Assembly (NCBI GenBank): GCA_965644295.1
Contig: CBFFRP010000297.1
Span: 372,001 to 436,000 of the forward strand
Direction of reading: 5' to 3'
DNA from: Paraphysomonas bandaiensis
Taxonomy: Eukaryota > Chrysophyceae
DNA length: 64,000 nt
The translations under genes were made by a program, and so were the position numbers. The notes under the pieces were generated by a model. It had not been told where the DNA came from and made no database searches. It was given only the letters and a program-made list of their open reading frames with translations. Of the stretch, positions 52,556 to 63,963 are shown piece by piece; the first letter of the stretch is position 1, and the number at the start of each line of letters is the position of its first letter.

Positions 52556-55435
52556 ATGATCCGTCTACTGTCTTATGCAGTCGCAATAGCGACCCTGCAG
52601 TGTACCATTGCGGATCAGGGCTACTATGAGGTAGTGGATGATGACTATCCAGGCTCTATAGCCTCCCCGTACAACCGACTGTCTCGTGTAGACAGAGAAG
52701 ACGATCATGTGAAGGAAGTGGAGTTACCATTTCCTTTTCCTTTCTTTGGGAAGGAGTTCAACTATGCCTATATATCAACTAATGGTTTAATTAATTTCGG
52801 TAGCGGTGCTGTTGATTCGGATACGATCTCGCAGCATAACGCTAAAGCTAAACTTAACTCAGCATCGAAGGGCAAAGAAAGGGAGGTTCATGTTGAGTCA
52901 GAGCTTGCGAGTGACTTACATATCGTTGTGCTTCAACGACATCTTTCCACTGCTGATGTTGAGTCGTTAGTTTCGCAAACTCGAACCCATCACGGCAGTT
53001 CTTCTCGTCCTCTTTTTAGTGCGGAAGTGGTTCACACCCACCCCAACCTCCGTATGTTCACAGTGCGATCTCCAAGTAAGGAAGCTGCAAAGTTTCTTTC
53101 TGACCACGAACACGTGCTAGCTGTTCACGAGGACAGAGAGGTATCTGCAGTGGGTAACCTTCGCACTTCCTCAATTCAGAAAGAGAGTGTTGGTGACGCT
53201 GTTCTAATGCGTTCCAGGGAATTAAAATCCAATCCTTACTCATGGGGTTTGGACCGCATCGATCAGGCTGATCTTCCACTCGACGAAGAAACATACGTGC
53301 CTTCTGATAGTTCCCGTGGCGGTGAGGGGGTCAGTGTGTATGTCGTAGACACTGGTCTGGATACCACCCACAATGAGTTTGCCAATACTGATGACCGTGA
53401 GGTACTCAACAAATTCAATTACTTCGGAGGGTTGTCAGCGAACACGGATCAGCAAGGTCACGGGACTCATTGTGCAGGGACTGCTGCTGGTATCAACGTT
53501 GGGGTCGCTCCAAATGCCGACTTATATGGTGTCAAAGTTCTCGACGACGATGGACGTGGGTCTACTACAAGCGTGGTTGCGGGCTTAGAATATGTCCTTA
53601 GTCAGAAGCAAAGCAACCCAAATGTTCACATGGTAGTATCCATGTCACTGGGTGGGTCATGTGGCGGTAATTGCGCAACTGATCCTATTAATCTTGCTGT
53701 GGAAGATCTTGCTGCGCACAAAGTTGTGAGTGCGGTTGCTGCAGGTAACGATGAAAGCGATGCGTGCTCGTACTCTCCTGCTTCTGCCACTTCTGCGCTC
53801 ACTGTGGGATCCTCTAAAGACAACGATGACCGCTCTGGATTTTCAAATTTTGGATCCTGTATTGATATATTTGCCCCGGGCTCTGATATTACTAGTGCGT
53901 CTATTTCTAGAAATGATAGATATGAGACATGGTCTGGGACTTCAATGGCAACTCCACATGTGGCAGGTGTCGTGGCTCTCTGGCTTGCACAGACCGAGAA
54001 TTCAGACCCATCACCATCAGCAAATGATGTCATGGCTGCTGTACAATGTTCTGCTCTGAAAGGCGTTGTGGATGATTCGAGATCCGCCCTTAATCTGCTC
54101 CTACAGGTTCCTCCTGAAGACGTTTCATCTCTTGGTGATGTTGATTGCGGAGAGTGTGAGGAAGTGGATGGTCACGTGTGTTCTGGTCATGGAACGTGTC
54201 TTTTTGGTTCCTGCTCTTGTGAATCTGGGTACTCTGGAGAATCGTGTGAGACATACAGAGAGGAATGGCTCGATGAGGACTTCTGCTGCTCTGGAGGTGA
54301 CCTTAGCAGCGACACTCCGCCCTACAACTCTATTGCTGTGCTATGGACGGATCTAAATCCTGAAAGTCGCGGAGTAATTTTGTATGGGAAATTGAGCGAC
54401 ACGAAATTCGCAGTTGTGTACAAAAATGTGGCTGCTTATGGTAACCGTAATTGTTTCAGTAGGATAGAGGTTGTACTTCATGCAGATGGGCAAATAGACT
54501 ACAATAACCTCTACTCAAAGATTGGAAACAGTTGCACGTCATCCTTCGATGATGATATTACTGTTGGTATTAAGGGGCCGAAGCCCAACGATGGGGAAGT
54601 TTTACACGAAACAATTTTCGGCCCGGCAACCAGTGGTCTAGAGTACAGGTTTTACAAGCGCTTTATCCCGATTGCCAACCCGCCAACTTCTTCTCCATCC
54701 ACCCCTGATCCCACCCCAGCTCCTACTACATCTACTCCTTCACTCAGTCCGTCAACTTCAGTTCCTACTGTGTCTCACGCCCCGACTTCTGCTCCCACAT
54801 TTTCCCCAACTGTGAGCCCTACAGTGGTCCCAACTTTGAGTCCGACGTTTTCTCCTACAGCGGCTCCCACAGTGCAACCGTCCATTGATCTAAGGTTTGA
54901 TTGGGATGAGTTTGAAGCCAGGGGTGGTGGCAACACTCATGTTTTCACACAATGGGGTACTAATCGTATGCAGGGGGTACAGAAGTGTTCAGTGCTGTCT
55001 GAGGAACCTAACAACAAGTGGTTAGTGCTGCCTACTTCCGGGGCGATATACACACCCACAGAAGATGGTATTCTATCCGGATTCGCAAGCGTTCTCTATC
55101 AGAAAGTTACTCTCCCTATGGAAACGACAGTGGTGAACATCAATTTCGGAAATGACGAGCATTCCTTTGAGTGGTCTCAGAGTCTGTATGAGAATTCCTA
55201 TATCTTTCAGCTACTAACGGAAACAGATGAATCCTTTTCCACAGGAGGAGCGCGAGAATACTTTGATATTGCATGGCAGTTGAATCTTGCCAACCTCTAT
55301 GACGCATCATTTGAAAAACATTCTTTTGCTGCGGGATCCGGTTATTGGTTTGAGATTCAGATTAAGCAAGGCAATACAGTGCACGACTGCACACGAATGG
55401 AAGACTTGGAAATTCGCCCTTCCGCAACAGCATAG
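52556..55435 (+). CDS. Secreted subtilisin (S8) protease inserted in a split beta-domain
   Basis: Intronless, 959 aa. Signal peptide at 1-19 ([19 protein letters not shown]). Residues about 50-85 ([28 protein letters not shown]) are the first half of a domain whose second half appears only at about 585-700 ([40 protein letters not shown]). Between them lie an I9-type propeptide (about 115-200), the S8 catalytic domain (Asp265 in VVDTG, His302 in GHGTHCAG, Asn398 in AAGND, Ser463 in SGTSMATPH) and an EGF-like module (about 531-565, Cys-rich). A Ser/Thr/Pro linker (about 709-775, PTSAPT-type repeats) leads to a C-terminal beta-rich domain with few cysteines that I do not recognise. Probably an active extracellular or cell-wall protease. 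Confidence 0.92.
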   Translation: MIRLLSYAVAIATLQCTIADQGYYEVVDDDYPGSIASPYNRLSRVDREDDHVKEVELPFPFPFFGKEFNYAYISTNGLINFGSGAVDSDTISQHNAKAKLNSASKGKEREVHVESELASDLHIVVLQRHLSTADVESLVSQTRTHHGSSSRPLFSAEVVHTHPNLRMFTVRSPSKEAAKFLSDHEHVLAVHEDREVSAVGNLRTSSIQKESVGDAVLMRSRELKSNPYSWGLDRIDQADLPLDEETYVPSDSSRGGEGVSVYVVDTGLDTTHNEFANTDDREVLNKFNYFGGLSANTDQQGHGTHCAGTAAGINVGVAPNADLYGVKVLDDDGRGSTTSVVAGLEYVLSQKQSNPNVHMVVSMSLGGSCGGNCATDPINLAVEDLAAHKVVSAVAAGNDESDACSYSPASATSALTVGSSKDNDDRSGFSNFGSCIDIFAPGSDITSASISRNDRYETWSGTSMATPHVAGVVALWLAQTENSDPSPSANDVMAAVQCSALKGVVDDSRSALNLLLQVPPEDVSSLGDVDCGECEEVDGHVCSGHGTCLFGSCSCESGYSGESCETYREEWLDEDFCCSGGDLSSDTPPYNSIAVLWTDLNPESRGVILYGKLSDTKFAVVYKNVAAYGNRNCFSRIEVVLHADGQIDYNNLYSKIGNSCTSSFDDDITVGIKGPKPNDGEVLHETIFGPATSGLEYRFYKRFIPIANPPTSSPSTPDPTPAPTTSTPSLSPSTSVPTVSHAPTSAPTFSPTVSPTVVPTLSPTFSPTAAPTVQPSIDLRFDWDEFEARGGGNTHVFTQWGTNRMQGVQKCSVLSEEPNNKWLVLPTSGAIYTPTEDGILSGFASVLYQKVTLPMETTVVNINFGNDEHSFEWSQSLYENSYIFQLLTETDESFSTGGAREYFDIAWQLNLANLYDASFEKHSFAAGSGYWFEIQIKQGNTVHDCTRMEDLEIRPSATA

Positions 55436-55834
55436 TCCGTGGAGTAAAGTTATTCAGTTATGAACTGAATTCGACGACACTAATGAATGACATGACTATA
55501 TAGACTCTGTACACGAAATACGTCACAAATTTGTAGTGCCCTGGAAGTTAACTTCATGGGCGAGCATTGATAATCACTTATAATTTAAAAGTTATCAAAT
55601 TGATTTGGTGTTTGAGTTTGTCTCATTTCTGTGAGGGGGACATCGTGTTCTCGTTATTTCGGATATAACCCTGAATCGAAACATGTATAGCGTATAGCAA
55701 TGGTATAAGGTTTATGATTTAGTTATATTTAACCACAGGCTTTAAGGAGGCTATCGTCCAAGGTCGCAATATGGCAATATTATCTCTATAGCTAATGTAA
55801 TGTTCTATTGAACCAACAACAAGTATATATAACT
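55436..55834. other. Spacer with a fragment of the unknown 29-kb repeat
   Basis: TTTAGTTATATTTAACCACA near 55719-55738, followed by GGAGGCTATCGTCC, matches the left end of the insertion at 29128, including part of the hairpin arm. It is cut by the hAT element at 55835. No gene. Confidence 0.55.
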
Positions 55835-56578
55835 CAGGGGTAGGGAACAATATATTGTGAAATAGAGTGATTGGTGGACTGTTCAAATATTCCGTCAACC
55901 ATCAATATAGTTTCTGTTAAAGTAGAGCTCACAATATATTGCAATCAATATTATATATTATGATAGTCATATAGAGAAGATTCTTAACTGTAGGGTAAAA
56001 AATATAAGTCCATGCATGTATATAAATCTCCGCTCAAGCTGAAGTTGGCTATGCGGAGAAACTTCTTTAATACAGCTCTAAAATTGAAGAAACGGGAAGT
56101 TGAAACATCTAAGTCCAGGTGCACGAGTCATGTAGTATGTACTTCCAACAACACATGTGAACGCCTGTTCAGCGCAAGAAAACTGATTATATCAGTGTTG
56201 CGCAAACGTATGCATCCTACTACACTTAATATGCTGTTGTGTCTGAAAGCTAACCGACAGTTGTGAACGGATGCAAGCATATTTCAATTAATATTGGATG
56301 CATATGGTGATGATGATGTCACCGATGATGGCTCAGATGATGAGTGTGAGGAAACTTTTAATCAGCTAAGAGTAGTGGGTCTGATTATCAAGTGGCCTTA
56401 GACCTTATAATGACAAGTACTAAAAACTAAGGATGTGTTTACTTACAGATTAGTCACATACTAATATATGGCAATATATTGCAGTATAGTATTGTAGGGC
56501 CGGTTTAAAAACTCCATCAATACTTTTGATGGAACGCTATCTAACAATAGTATTGCAGTATATTTTCCCCTATCCCTG
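55835..56578. mobile_element. Second hAT element, 744 bp, internally deleted
   Basis: The ends CAGGGGTAGGGAACAATATA and, inverted, CAGGGATAGGGGAAAATATA agree except at three positions. ATATAACT flanks both sides (55827-55834 and 56579-56586), an exact 8-bp duplication. It holds only a transposase C-terminal fragment, so it is non-autonomous. Its ends differ from those of the 936-5534 element, so it is a different hAT family. Confidence 0.9.
56012..56266 (+). pseudogene. hAT transposase C-terminal fragment
   Basis: The stretch reads TSNNTCERLFSARKLIISVL then MHPTTLNMLLCLKANRQL, the hAT dimerisation pattern (N-x-x-ERLFS and LNMLLxLKANRxxW; a stop replaces the usual Trp). Upstream catalytic parts are absent. 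Confidence 0.8.
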
Positions 56579-56586
56579 ATATAACT

Positions 56587-59000
56587 GTTTTGAACATCCT
56601 CTTTGTCCTGTTCTTCCTGTAAAGAATTCTAAACCACACGATTAATTTATTGATTGTACCACAACATCGTATCATACTGTAGAACTCAACAATTATCATG
56701 TTATCATTCATTACATCGTGCTATGCCGATTGGATTCACTTGATATTTGATAGTATACATTCGTAGTATTTCAGGTTTAGTACATTTTATAGCATTTCAT
56801 TTAGTTTATATATATAATGGGAAATATTATTCAACCTAGCATTTTTGGTTGAATTGCCTAGTCACACTCGTTTTGGTGTAAATATCTAGTCAAAGTAATA
56901 AATGATTCTTCCTACTAGTCAATTCTAGTTATTATAACAACTTAATCATGAATTGTATTAAAGAACAATGAAGTTTTACAGCAGGCTAAAAGTGAAATCA
57001 ACGCAGCATAATAGATCAGGTTGAAGCAAAGTATAAGGACAGAAAGAGAAATATTTTAAAGTAGCATAGACACAGGACTCTACAGCTCAAGTAGCATATA
57101 GACAGGACTCCACTCTTCTTCGTTCTCTGAACAAGGTATTCATATATTTCTTCAAGATCCCTTCGAACCAAACGTCATGAAATCTTGCCGTCTGGGGGTT
57201 ATCAGTGTCAGTTATGTTTATATAAATTACAATGCACTGATATGACAACAACATGGAACGACCTCACACACGCACAAAACAACATACTGAAATTGTTGGT
57301 TAGGATTTGCAGTTATTTTGATATTATATATCGTAGCTGAAAGATTCAACCAATTAGACTACTTTGAATAATAGATCCCTTATACAATATCGTCTTTTAC
57401 TATTGTATTATTTACCATCGGTTACATTTCAAAAACAATAAACTACAGTACTTAATGTGCAAAGTATATGTTTTTTGTTAGGTATATAGTAAAAGTAAGT
57501 TAGTACGTATATATATATTTACACCACAGTGACAGCCTCTGACAACAGGAATTGTGGTACCAGAATCTGATCACTATAAGTATAATATATTATATATATA
57601 TTATGATAACCTTTGTTAAATAATATCGTAGTTGGTACATATATACTAGTGGGTATTTTCACTCTGATTCCCATGAAGTCGAGGTAATACCAAAACCTGG
57701 TGAAATGTATAACACCTGGTGAAATTTTTGATGATGGTTGGAAAAGGGTATAACTATGCACAATATAAGTAACTATGAAGATATTATCAGTGTGAAAAGT
57801 ATTATTTATAATATTTTTGCTAATTTCTTCCATACTACTTCAGTTTTACAGCTATAAAAGTCACCGACTACACATATATATTACATACAGTTCACAAGTA
57901 TGAACTATAACCATCTCACTACAGTATACACCACTTTACCATCTATCTCACTATACACCCATACATCAGCTCACTATACACCCATATCACATCATATTAC
58001 TATGCATCACTATATTATACCACTATACCATCTCACTATAATGGTTTATGGTTCTATGGTTATTTCATTGGTTGGATATCAACTTAAACCTACTAAATTT
58101 CCGTTTGTTCCTACTAAAAACTAAAAATGATATTTGAGCCTAGGCGAATTATATTCTTAGCTTCGTAGGAATGTCTGAAAAAATTAGTAGACTCAGCTGC
58201 CATTTTATATTTAATATAAGAGCGTCATTTTATTAGCAGAAACTAAGACACTTTCTAGTTTATAGTAGAGGAATACCGGTAAAATTTAGTAGGGAGATAT
58301 ATATTACCGTATTGAAGCTAGTATTTAATATTAGAGTTCATTACTACAAAAACTGTTGGTTTGCCTTGGTAGACTGCCTTGCATTACTTTGTACTTTCTA
58401 GTTTATGATAACTTACTATCGTTTGTTTACTCTGGGTCCTGTTACTTACAGTCGCGATGTGGTAGGGTCTCTTCACAAGACAACAACCATGTCAGACTAC
58501 TGGTACCGACATGGTTGCTAGCAGATAGAAGAGCCATACCATATGATTCTTGCAACATGCTAACATAATGGCGACATACGTCTCTACTAGACGCGAATGC
58601 AAATAAGAAACATATGAAAATGCCACGTAATCGGTCCACGTAAGAATTCGTAGCTTGGGGTAATATATAGATGGAGTTTATATATTACATTAGTTTTGAA
58701 GGTAGACATGTAGTCCTACGAGAGAGAATTGTTCCATGGATAAACCAAAGGACAAAATGCCTTGACTGAAAGAATTATATGACACTTTTATATTATACTA
58801 GAAAAACAAACAGCATATTGTATTTAGGTATTTTCATTTAGTGTGATATATTCGTAGTTGTCGAAGTTTCAATAGTGTTTTTTCTAAAATATATAATCCA
58901 CTATATTGATGACTCGTAGTGAACTACTCACGGACGCTATAATCACTACTTAATTGAAAATCATTGAACAGGAGTATGTAAAAAGTAATTTACAATGCTT
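56587..59000. other. Long AT-rich spacer, no gene seen
   Basis: About 2.4 kb with only short open stretches. A CACTATACACC-type run near 57935-58025 is low-complexity. I see no LTR, transposon ends or conserved domain. Confidence 0.55.
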
Positions 59001-59340
59001 TTATCTTTGTTGAAAGTCACTCTCGTCATCAGAATCATTCACCTTTCCTTCATTATGTATATGTCTCTGTAAAATAGTATCAGATGGAGTGTTACCCGGA
59101 GGCCTGCCATCATCTCCATTGCTGATACTTATTGCTTGTGTACATGTAGTCAGCAACATATCACCATCTAACCAACGCATGTATTCTCCCCCAGTTATAA
59201 CTGCTCCATCAACATCATTAGCATGTTATAGTAAACGCCTCTACACAATGTATGTATCACTGCTTGCAACCACAATGAGTCCTGTTGACATGTTGTGCAA
59301 TACGCCATCTGCAACTACACAGTTATAAGTATGGATAGGT
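59001..59340 (-). pseudogene. Degraded coding remnant of unknown family
   Basis: One minus-strand frame reads as plausible protein over about 110 codons, with TYNCVVADGVLHNMSTGLIV, then DVDGAVITGGEYMRWLDGD and an acidic tail ending SDDESDFQQR at a TAA (59001-59003). Two stops (TAG at 59241-59243 and TAA at 59226-59228) sit within a six-codon gap. No splice sites bridge the gap cleanly, so a pseudogene is more likely than an exon pair. I do not recognise the family. Confidence 0.4.
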
Positions 59341-59513
59341 AGGTAGATATGTATTGTTCCATATACGCAATGGAGGATTAGCTATGCCTTATCTACATGA
59401 CTCTGTTCATGTGTAGATGATGCTCCGTTGGATGGCTGCCTGCATGTGTGCGGTATGGATATGATGCATGGCCTGAGCGATGTACATATCTGGACAACAC
59501 ATCCATCTCATGG

Positions 59514-59690
59514 CTGTGTACCTGTGTACCTGTGTACCTGTCTGTATGCTGTGTACCTGTGTACCTGTGTACCTGTCTGTATGCTCTGGACCTGTGTACC
59601 TGTCTGTATGCTCTGTACCTGTGTACCTGTGTACCTGTCTGTATGCTCTGGACCTGTGTACCTGTGTACCTGTGTACCTGTGCAGTATAC
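59514..59690. repeat. Higher-order minisatellite of TGTACCTG units
   Basis: A 10-base unit (CTGTGTACCT) is repeated two or three times, then closed by a TCTGTATGCTCTG spacer; the compound unit recurs about four times over 177 bases. All three frames on both strands stay open (VPVYLCTC and its relatives), which is a by-product of the repeat and not a gene. Confidence 0.9.
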
Positions 59691-59913
59691 CAATCCTCCG
59701 GCCCATACACCAAAGTTGGGCCTGAACGGTATACCACAGTATACAGTGTAGAACAGTTGTGGTCGCATGTGTTTTCAGGTCGAAACACATAGCGCTCTCT
59801 TAACATCACCAACCGATCGTTTCTTGCATAATTCATTGGCCTGTACAGTCCACTAGACGAGGTAGGGAGTAATCTGACTTGGTTCCATTATTGGCCACTT
59901 GTAGTTTTACCCA

Positions 59914-60807
59914 ATGCTGTCCCAGGAGGTACATGTTAAGCCCTTGTCCTATAACAAAGAGCTCATTAGCTCTTCATGTGCGGGACTATTCGCTGGTGCT
60001 TGCGGTGTATTTGTGGGATATCCTTTTGATACTATGAAAGTTAAACTGCAGTCTGTTAGTGGTTCTGGAGCACCTGCTGAGGTTGTCTCGTATAATATTG
60101 CTGGCATGAGAGCTCTCTATAGAGGCCTCATGATCCCTATGCTAACCGCTGGTGGAATGCAGTCACTTAATTTTGGGATGTATGATACATTTAAGCGGAA
60201 TATACGCAACCGTGATAGCACTGTGAGTAATCTTAATGCGTCGTTTGCAGCTGGTGGGATTGCCGGTATGTTTTTGTCGACCCTCTCCACTCCTATCCAA
60301 TTGCTAAAGGTTCAAATGCAAACTCACCGACACCTTTCCCTCAGAGAGCTACTAGTAAGGGATATATATAAAAGTGGCCGATGGAGGGTTCTTTATAGAG
60401 GATTTGGAGTAACTGCTATATGTGATTCTGTGGGCAGAGGCTTTTACATGTATAGTTACGAAGCCGCCAAACATACCCTCGCTGTCGTCTGTAATATTTC
60501 TGATTCGACAAATGATAGACTGTTACCAATGCCCATTCGTATGGCGTCTGCGGCTTATGCAGGCATGATATCATGGTTGGTTCTCTACCCACTTGACACA
60601 CTAAAGACGCTCGTTCAGAGCAGTTACTCTGGCCCAGGCGCTATTTCCTATCTCCACCGCATTGTTACAACTGAAACGGGATTTGGAGCTGTAAAGGTGC
60701 TCTATAGGGGGTGTATGTATGCTGTAATAAGGGCAGCGCCCGTAGCTGCAACCATACTTCCCCTGTATGAATATGTTCAGCATAGGATGCTGGAGTGGTG
60801 CTCCTAG
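59914..60807 (+). CDS. Mitochondrial carrier family (SLC25) protein
   Basis: Intronless, 297 aa, typical length. Three tandem repeats carry the carrier signature: YPFDTMKVKLQ (about 36-46), TPIQLLKVQMQ (about 129-139; the acidic residue is Gln) and YPLDTLKTLVQ (about 227-237). Repeat ends include LYRGL, LYRGFG and LYRGC. Even-helix residues such as GGMQSLNFGMYD and GRGFYMYSYE recall the carnitine/acylcarnitine and basic amino-acid branch; the substrate is not certain. It acts in the inner mitochondrial membrane. The loss of the acidic residue in repeat 2 would remove one matrix-side salt bridge. The ATG at 59914 gives a short polar leader before helix 1. Confidence 0.9.
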   Translation: MLSQEVHVKPLSYNKELISSSCAGLFAGACGVFVGYPFDTMKVKLQSVSGSGAPAEVVSYNIAGMRALYRGLMIPMLTAGGMQSLNFGMYDTFKRNIRNRDSTVSNLNASFAAGGIAGMFLSTLSTPIQLLKVQMQTHRHLSLRELLVRDIYKSGRWRVLYRGFGVTAICDSVGRGFYMYSYEAAKHTLAVVCNISDSTNDRLLPMPIRMASAAYAGMISWLVLYPLDTLKTLVQSSYSGPGAISYLHRIVTTETGFGAVKVLYRGCMYAVIRAAPVAATILPLYEYVQHRMLEWCS

Positions 60808-61505
60808 TTGTCTACGAGGATAAGGTGTCGTGATTTCCGTATGAGGAATGCTTGTTGTAGATAAATATATAGGACAGTGTATGAGATCAGAGCCATACGT
60901 CCAATTTGTTTTAGTTATTTTTGTAAGTAGTTTAACTTCTTTGAAACTCTATTTCGAAAGGAGCGATATATACACAAAACCTTAGCGTTATAATACTACA
61001 TACTACCTGGCCTGCATGGAATATACGCGTGCATTTAACTGCTGATAATAGATGCAAATATATTTCAATAGTATTGTTGGGACTGTTGAAACAGTATTGC
61101 AATTAATTGTTACCCTTCTCTCTACGATGTACACCAGTGGGTATCTTGCATACTCAATGCAATAAAATGAATCTCCATAGGTTATTGAACATTGAACAAC
61201 TAATATTTCGGTCTTACTCTTCGAATCTTATGCTATTGTCGAGTGATAGCGTCATGTATTCATATACATTATACTGACATTGTCATCGTGCTGAAAACGG
61301 CATGCTCGTTGCAGTCAAAAACCTATACCGACATCCGACATACAACCATGTGCCTAACCATTGCTTCATCACACTGACATTGGCAATGTACTACATTGAA
61401 TGTAGTATTATGACGACTTACAATTCCAAGATTTCATTAAAATAAAATCTTAAATTGAATGTTATGCTCTTACGATATGGCCCAACCTTGAACTACTTCT
61501 ATAAT
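60808..61505. other. Convergent spacer, no gene seen
   Basis: AT-rich 3' flanks of two convergent genes. A weak inverted pair (AATAGTATTG / CAGTATTGCAATT) is near 61065-61105. No other feature. Confidence 0.6.
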
Positions 61506-63020
61506 CTATAATCTCTCTCGTAACCAAGAAAACATTTTTGAATGAAACTCCGGCGCATTATCAAGATACAAATGGTGACCGGCGGAGTTGACAGTGGTGA
61601 GAGTAATATCCACCCCAGCCGTTTTCAAGTCATTGACGTACCTATCCACGTTGGGAAACCTCAGCCAATCATGATCTCCATAGATCAAAAGTATTGGTGG
61701 AACACCTTGAATAGGTTTCGTGCTTGAACTTCCCGTCTTGTGGTCCGAATTAGAGTTTTCAGAACGAGGTATGTGGTTGAATGCACTCAAGAGAACATGA
61801 GGGGTTATTGGCTCCCGAGCATAGACACCCGTACGGCGCCTTGCTTCCACTTGACTACCTACTCGGTCCATAGTGGCTACGTCAGCTAGAGAAAAACATT
61901 ACAACGAAAATGTGGAATATATAACCCTAACTCAGCTTACCTGAAAGTGGCTCATCTTGTGATATGATCGGTTTCAGCAAAGAGTTCATTGCATACTCAC
62001 CACTAGCTGGAGCAGCACTAATATGGTACAGGTAGTCGGATATTAGAGTTGTGTCTTCCGCATTCCACCTATCGGATCCAAATCTCCTCCGTACAGCACT
62101 TAGAACAGTTGCAGGTCCCTTAGGACCTAGCGTGCGCACGATCTGTTGCGGGGTAAAGTTAGATGACCACAGACAATCAATTAGTCGAATGGTGGATGGT
62201 AGCTCGGACGAAGGAACGTGTGTGTGGGCAGGAGGGATGTCAGCCAGCCCAGCGGGAGATACAAGGACTAGAGAGTTTACACCTGTGTGGGGGTACTTCA
62301 TAGCATATCGAGCGCAGAGATAGCCCCCCAATGAGTGCCCAGCCAAAACGAAGTCAGATACGCCAATAGACTCTCTGAATTCCTATAAGTTAACAACTTG
62401 TAAGATGTTCATATGAATATCCTTTGGTGCTATAATTATTACGAACTTGGAATACCTCTAAACTGTCGATAAAGAAATCAGTTGCGCGGGTGGGTCCCAT
62501 GGGCTCTGATGGCCACCACGAACCCATAAGTGGCATTCGAGGGGAATAACGGCAATTTGGGCGAGAGCTTCCGCCCATTCCTAACCAGTCCACAGCAATC
62601 ACGCGATCAAATTCACCTATCAAGGCGTCGTAATTGGCTGGACATCACATCACATTAACACAACAGTAAACTCAGTTACATATGAATAAACTCACCAAAA
62701 AACATCCCGAGTCCTGATCCGAACCCATGCAGCAGTAGCAGCGTCTTATCCCTCTCTCTGCCGCCATCGCCTCTAGATGGTTGTGTTCTCTTCATATCAA
62801 TGAAGTTTATGTACTCTCCAGACTTAAGATTCATGATTTTATGTGTGACTGGAGCCCTCACGAATCTATCGAATATAGCGGTCTGTGACATGTGCAGTAG
62901 TTTGGGTGAGGTGGGGAGGAACAGCTGAGATATCATATCGATATAGGAGTCCTCGGGATACACGTGCTCGGAGATAGGGCTTGGATCCTTCAATTTATCT
63001 GATGCCTTCGCAGTGTTCAT
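61506..63020 (-). CDS. Alpha/beta hydrolase, ABHD4/ABHD5 (CGI-58)-like
   Basis: Exons 63020-62696, 62637-62456, 62382-61941 and 61885-61506; introns 58, 73 and 55 nt; 442 aa. Order of motifs: LLLLHGFGSGLGMF (oxyanion HG), VIAVDWLGMGGSSRP, the nucleophile elbow AGHSLGGY, ILLIYGDHDW with the acidic residue, and NSAGHHLYLDN with the catalytic His. HHLYLD also fits the H-x4-D motif of the ABHD4/5 acyltransferase-like group. The elbow keeps Ser, as in ABHD4 and plant/yeast relatives, whereas animal ABHD5 has lost it, so a lipase or acyltransferase activity on phospholipids is plausible. No membrane span. The first about 45 residues form a polar leader. It shares a roughly 450-base divergent promoter with histone H3. 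Confidence 0.9.
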
Positions 63021-63466
63021 AGCCAGTTAAATGATGCCATATGGACTCGTAAGGCTCGATATGTTTGCAGTGAGCTGATACGATCACAAGATGACGTACA
63101 CGTACACATACATACATACATATACAGCACACTGCAGTACAGTTATGTACACAGATATACAGGTACTGTAGATGCCCTGCTGGAGTATACAGCACTGTAT
63201 ATGTATGTATGTATCCTAGGAATTCTATTTAAAAATCCACGAAAATTATGGCTCCTTGCCTCACGCACCGTACACACATTGTAGATCGGTATACGGAATA
63301 CAGCGGAACAGTCCTACATAGCAGTTTAGCTACAGTGATCTGCTGATGATGGTGGAGAGCCGTTAATGTTGAGTTCCATCAATGATGCATCCAGAAATCC
63401 ATATTGACACATATAAAGACCCATAAAAGCTAACATCTCTCTATAGAGACACACTAATCGACACCA
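63021..63466. promoter_or_regulatory. Divergent promoter of the ABHD-like and histone H3 genes
   Basis: 446 bases between two start codons. It contains a (CATA)n run at about 63106-63122 and a (TATG)n run at about 63198-63213. Promoter role is inferred from position; no consensus box was assigned. Confidence 0.4.
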
Positions 63467-63963
63467 ATGGCAAGAACTAAACAGGTGAATGACTTGTAAG
63501 TGCTTTTTGTCGAGAATAAATGTATCTTTAGATTGCAAGAAAGCATCAAGGCGGCAAAGCACCTCGAAAGACGTTTGGCAACAAAACTTCATATCGCCAA
63601 ACCACTAAACAACGTATTTGTATGAGAACATTGAAATTGACTTATAGTAAGGATTTTTCTTCAGGTCATCACAGGTATCGTCCTGGAACCGTTGCTTTGC
63701 GTGAGATTCGAAGGTATCAAAAAACATCCGAGTTGTTAATCCGACGCCTTCCCTTCCAGAGACTTGTTCGTGAAATTGCTTCTGATTACAAAAATGACAT
63801 TCGGTTTCAACAAAGTTCGATATTAGCCCTACAAGAAGCCTCAGAAGCGTACTTGACTGGTCTGTTTGAGAATTCTGTTCTTTGTGCGCTGCATGCTAAA
63901 CGGGTCACAATATTCGCAAGAGATATGCAACTAGCACGCAGGCTGCGTGGAGAGCGATTATAA
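63467..63963 (+). CDS. Divergent histone H3 variant
   Basis: Exons 63467-63484, 63532-63613 and 63665-63963; introns 47 and 51 nt; 132 aa (canonical H3: 135-136). The first splice gives [20 protein letters not shown]4, K9, K14 and K18 are kept, but T6, S10 and T11 are changed. The tail between K18 and HRYRPG is shorter than normal and lacks the ARKSAP (K27/S28) block. The fold domain is well kept ([37 protein letters not shown]), with Q68 to S, K64 to R and K122 to R. Loop 1 has no insertion. The second intron is optional on paper (51 nt, in frame); leaving it in would add 17 residues. Probably a specialised H3; CenH3 is possible but unproven. Confidence 0.87.

Noticed and set aside
59393-59836. 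Several overlapping Thr/Val/Tyr-rich frames, and the idea of a CRISPR-like array
   Set aside because: Open frames come from the 10-base minisatellite. Spacing is too short and spacers are themselves repeated, and this is eukaryotic DNA.
63467-63963. Calling the H3 gene CenH3
   Set aside because: Loop 1 has no insertion and the fold domain is close to canonical; the Q68 change and altered tail alone are not enough.
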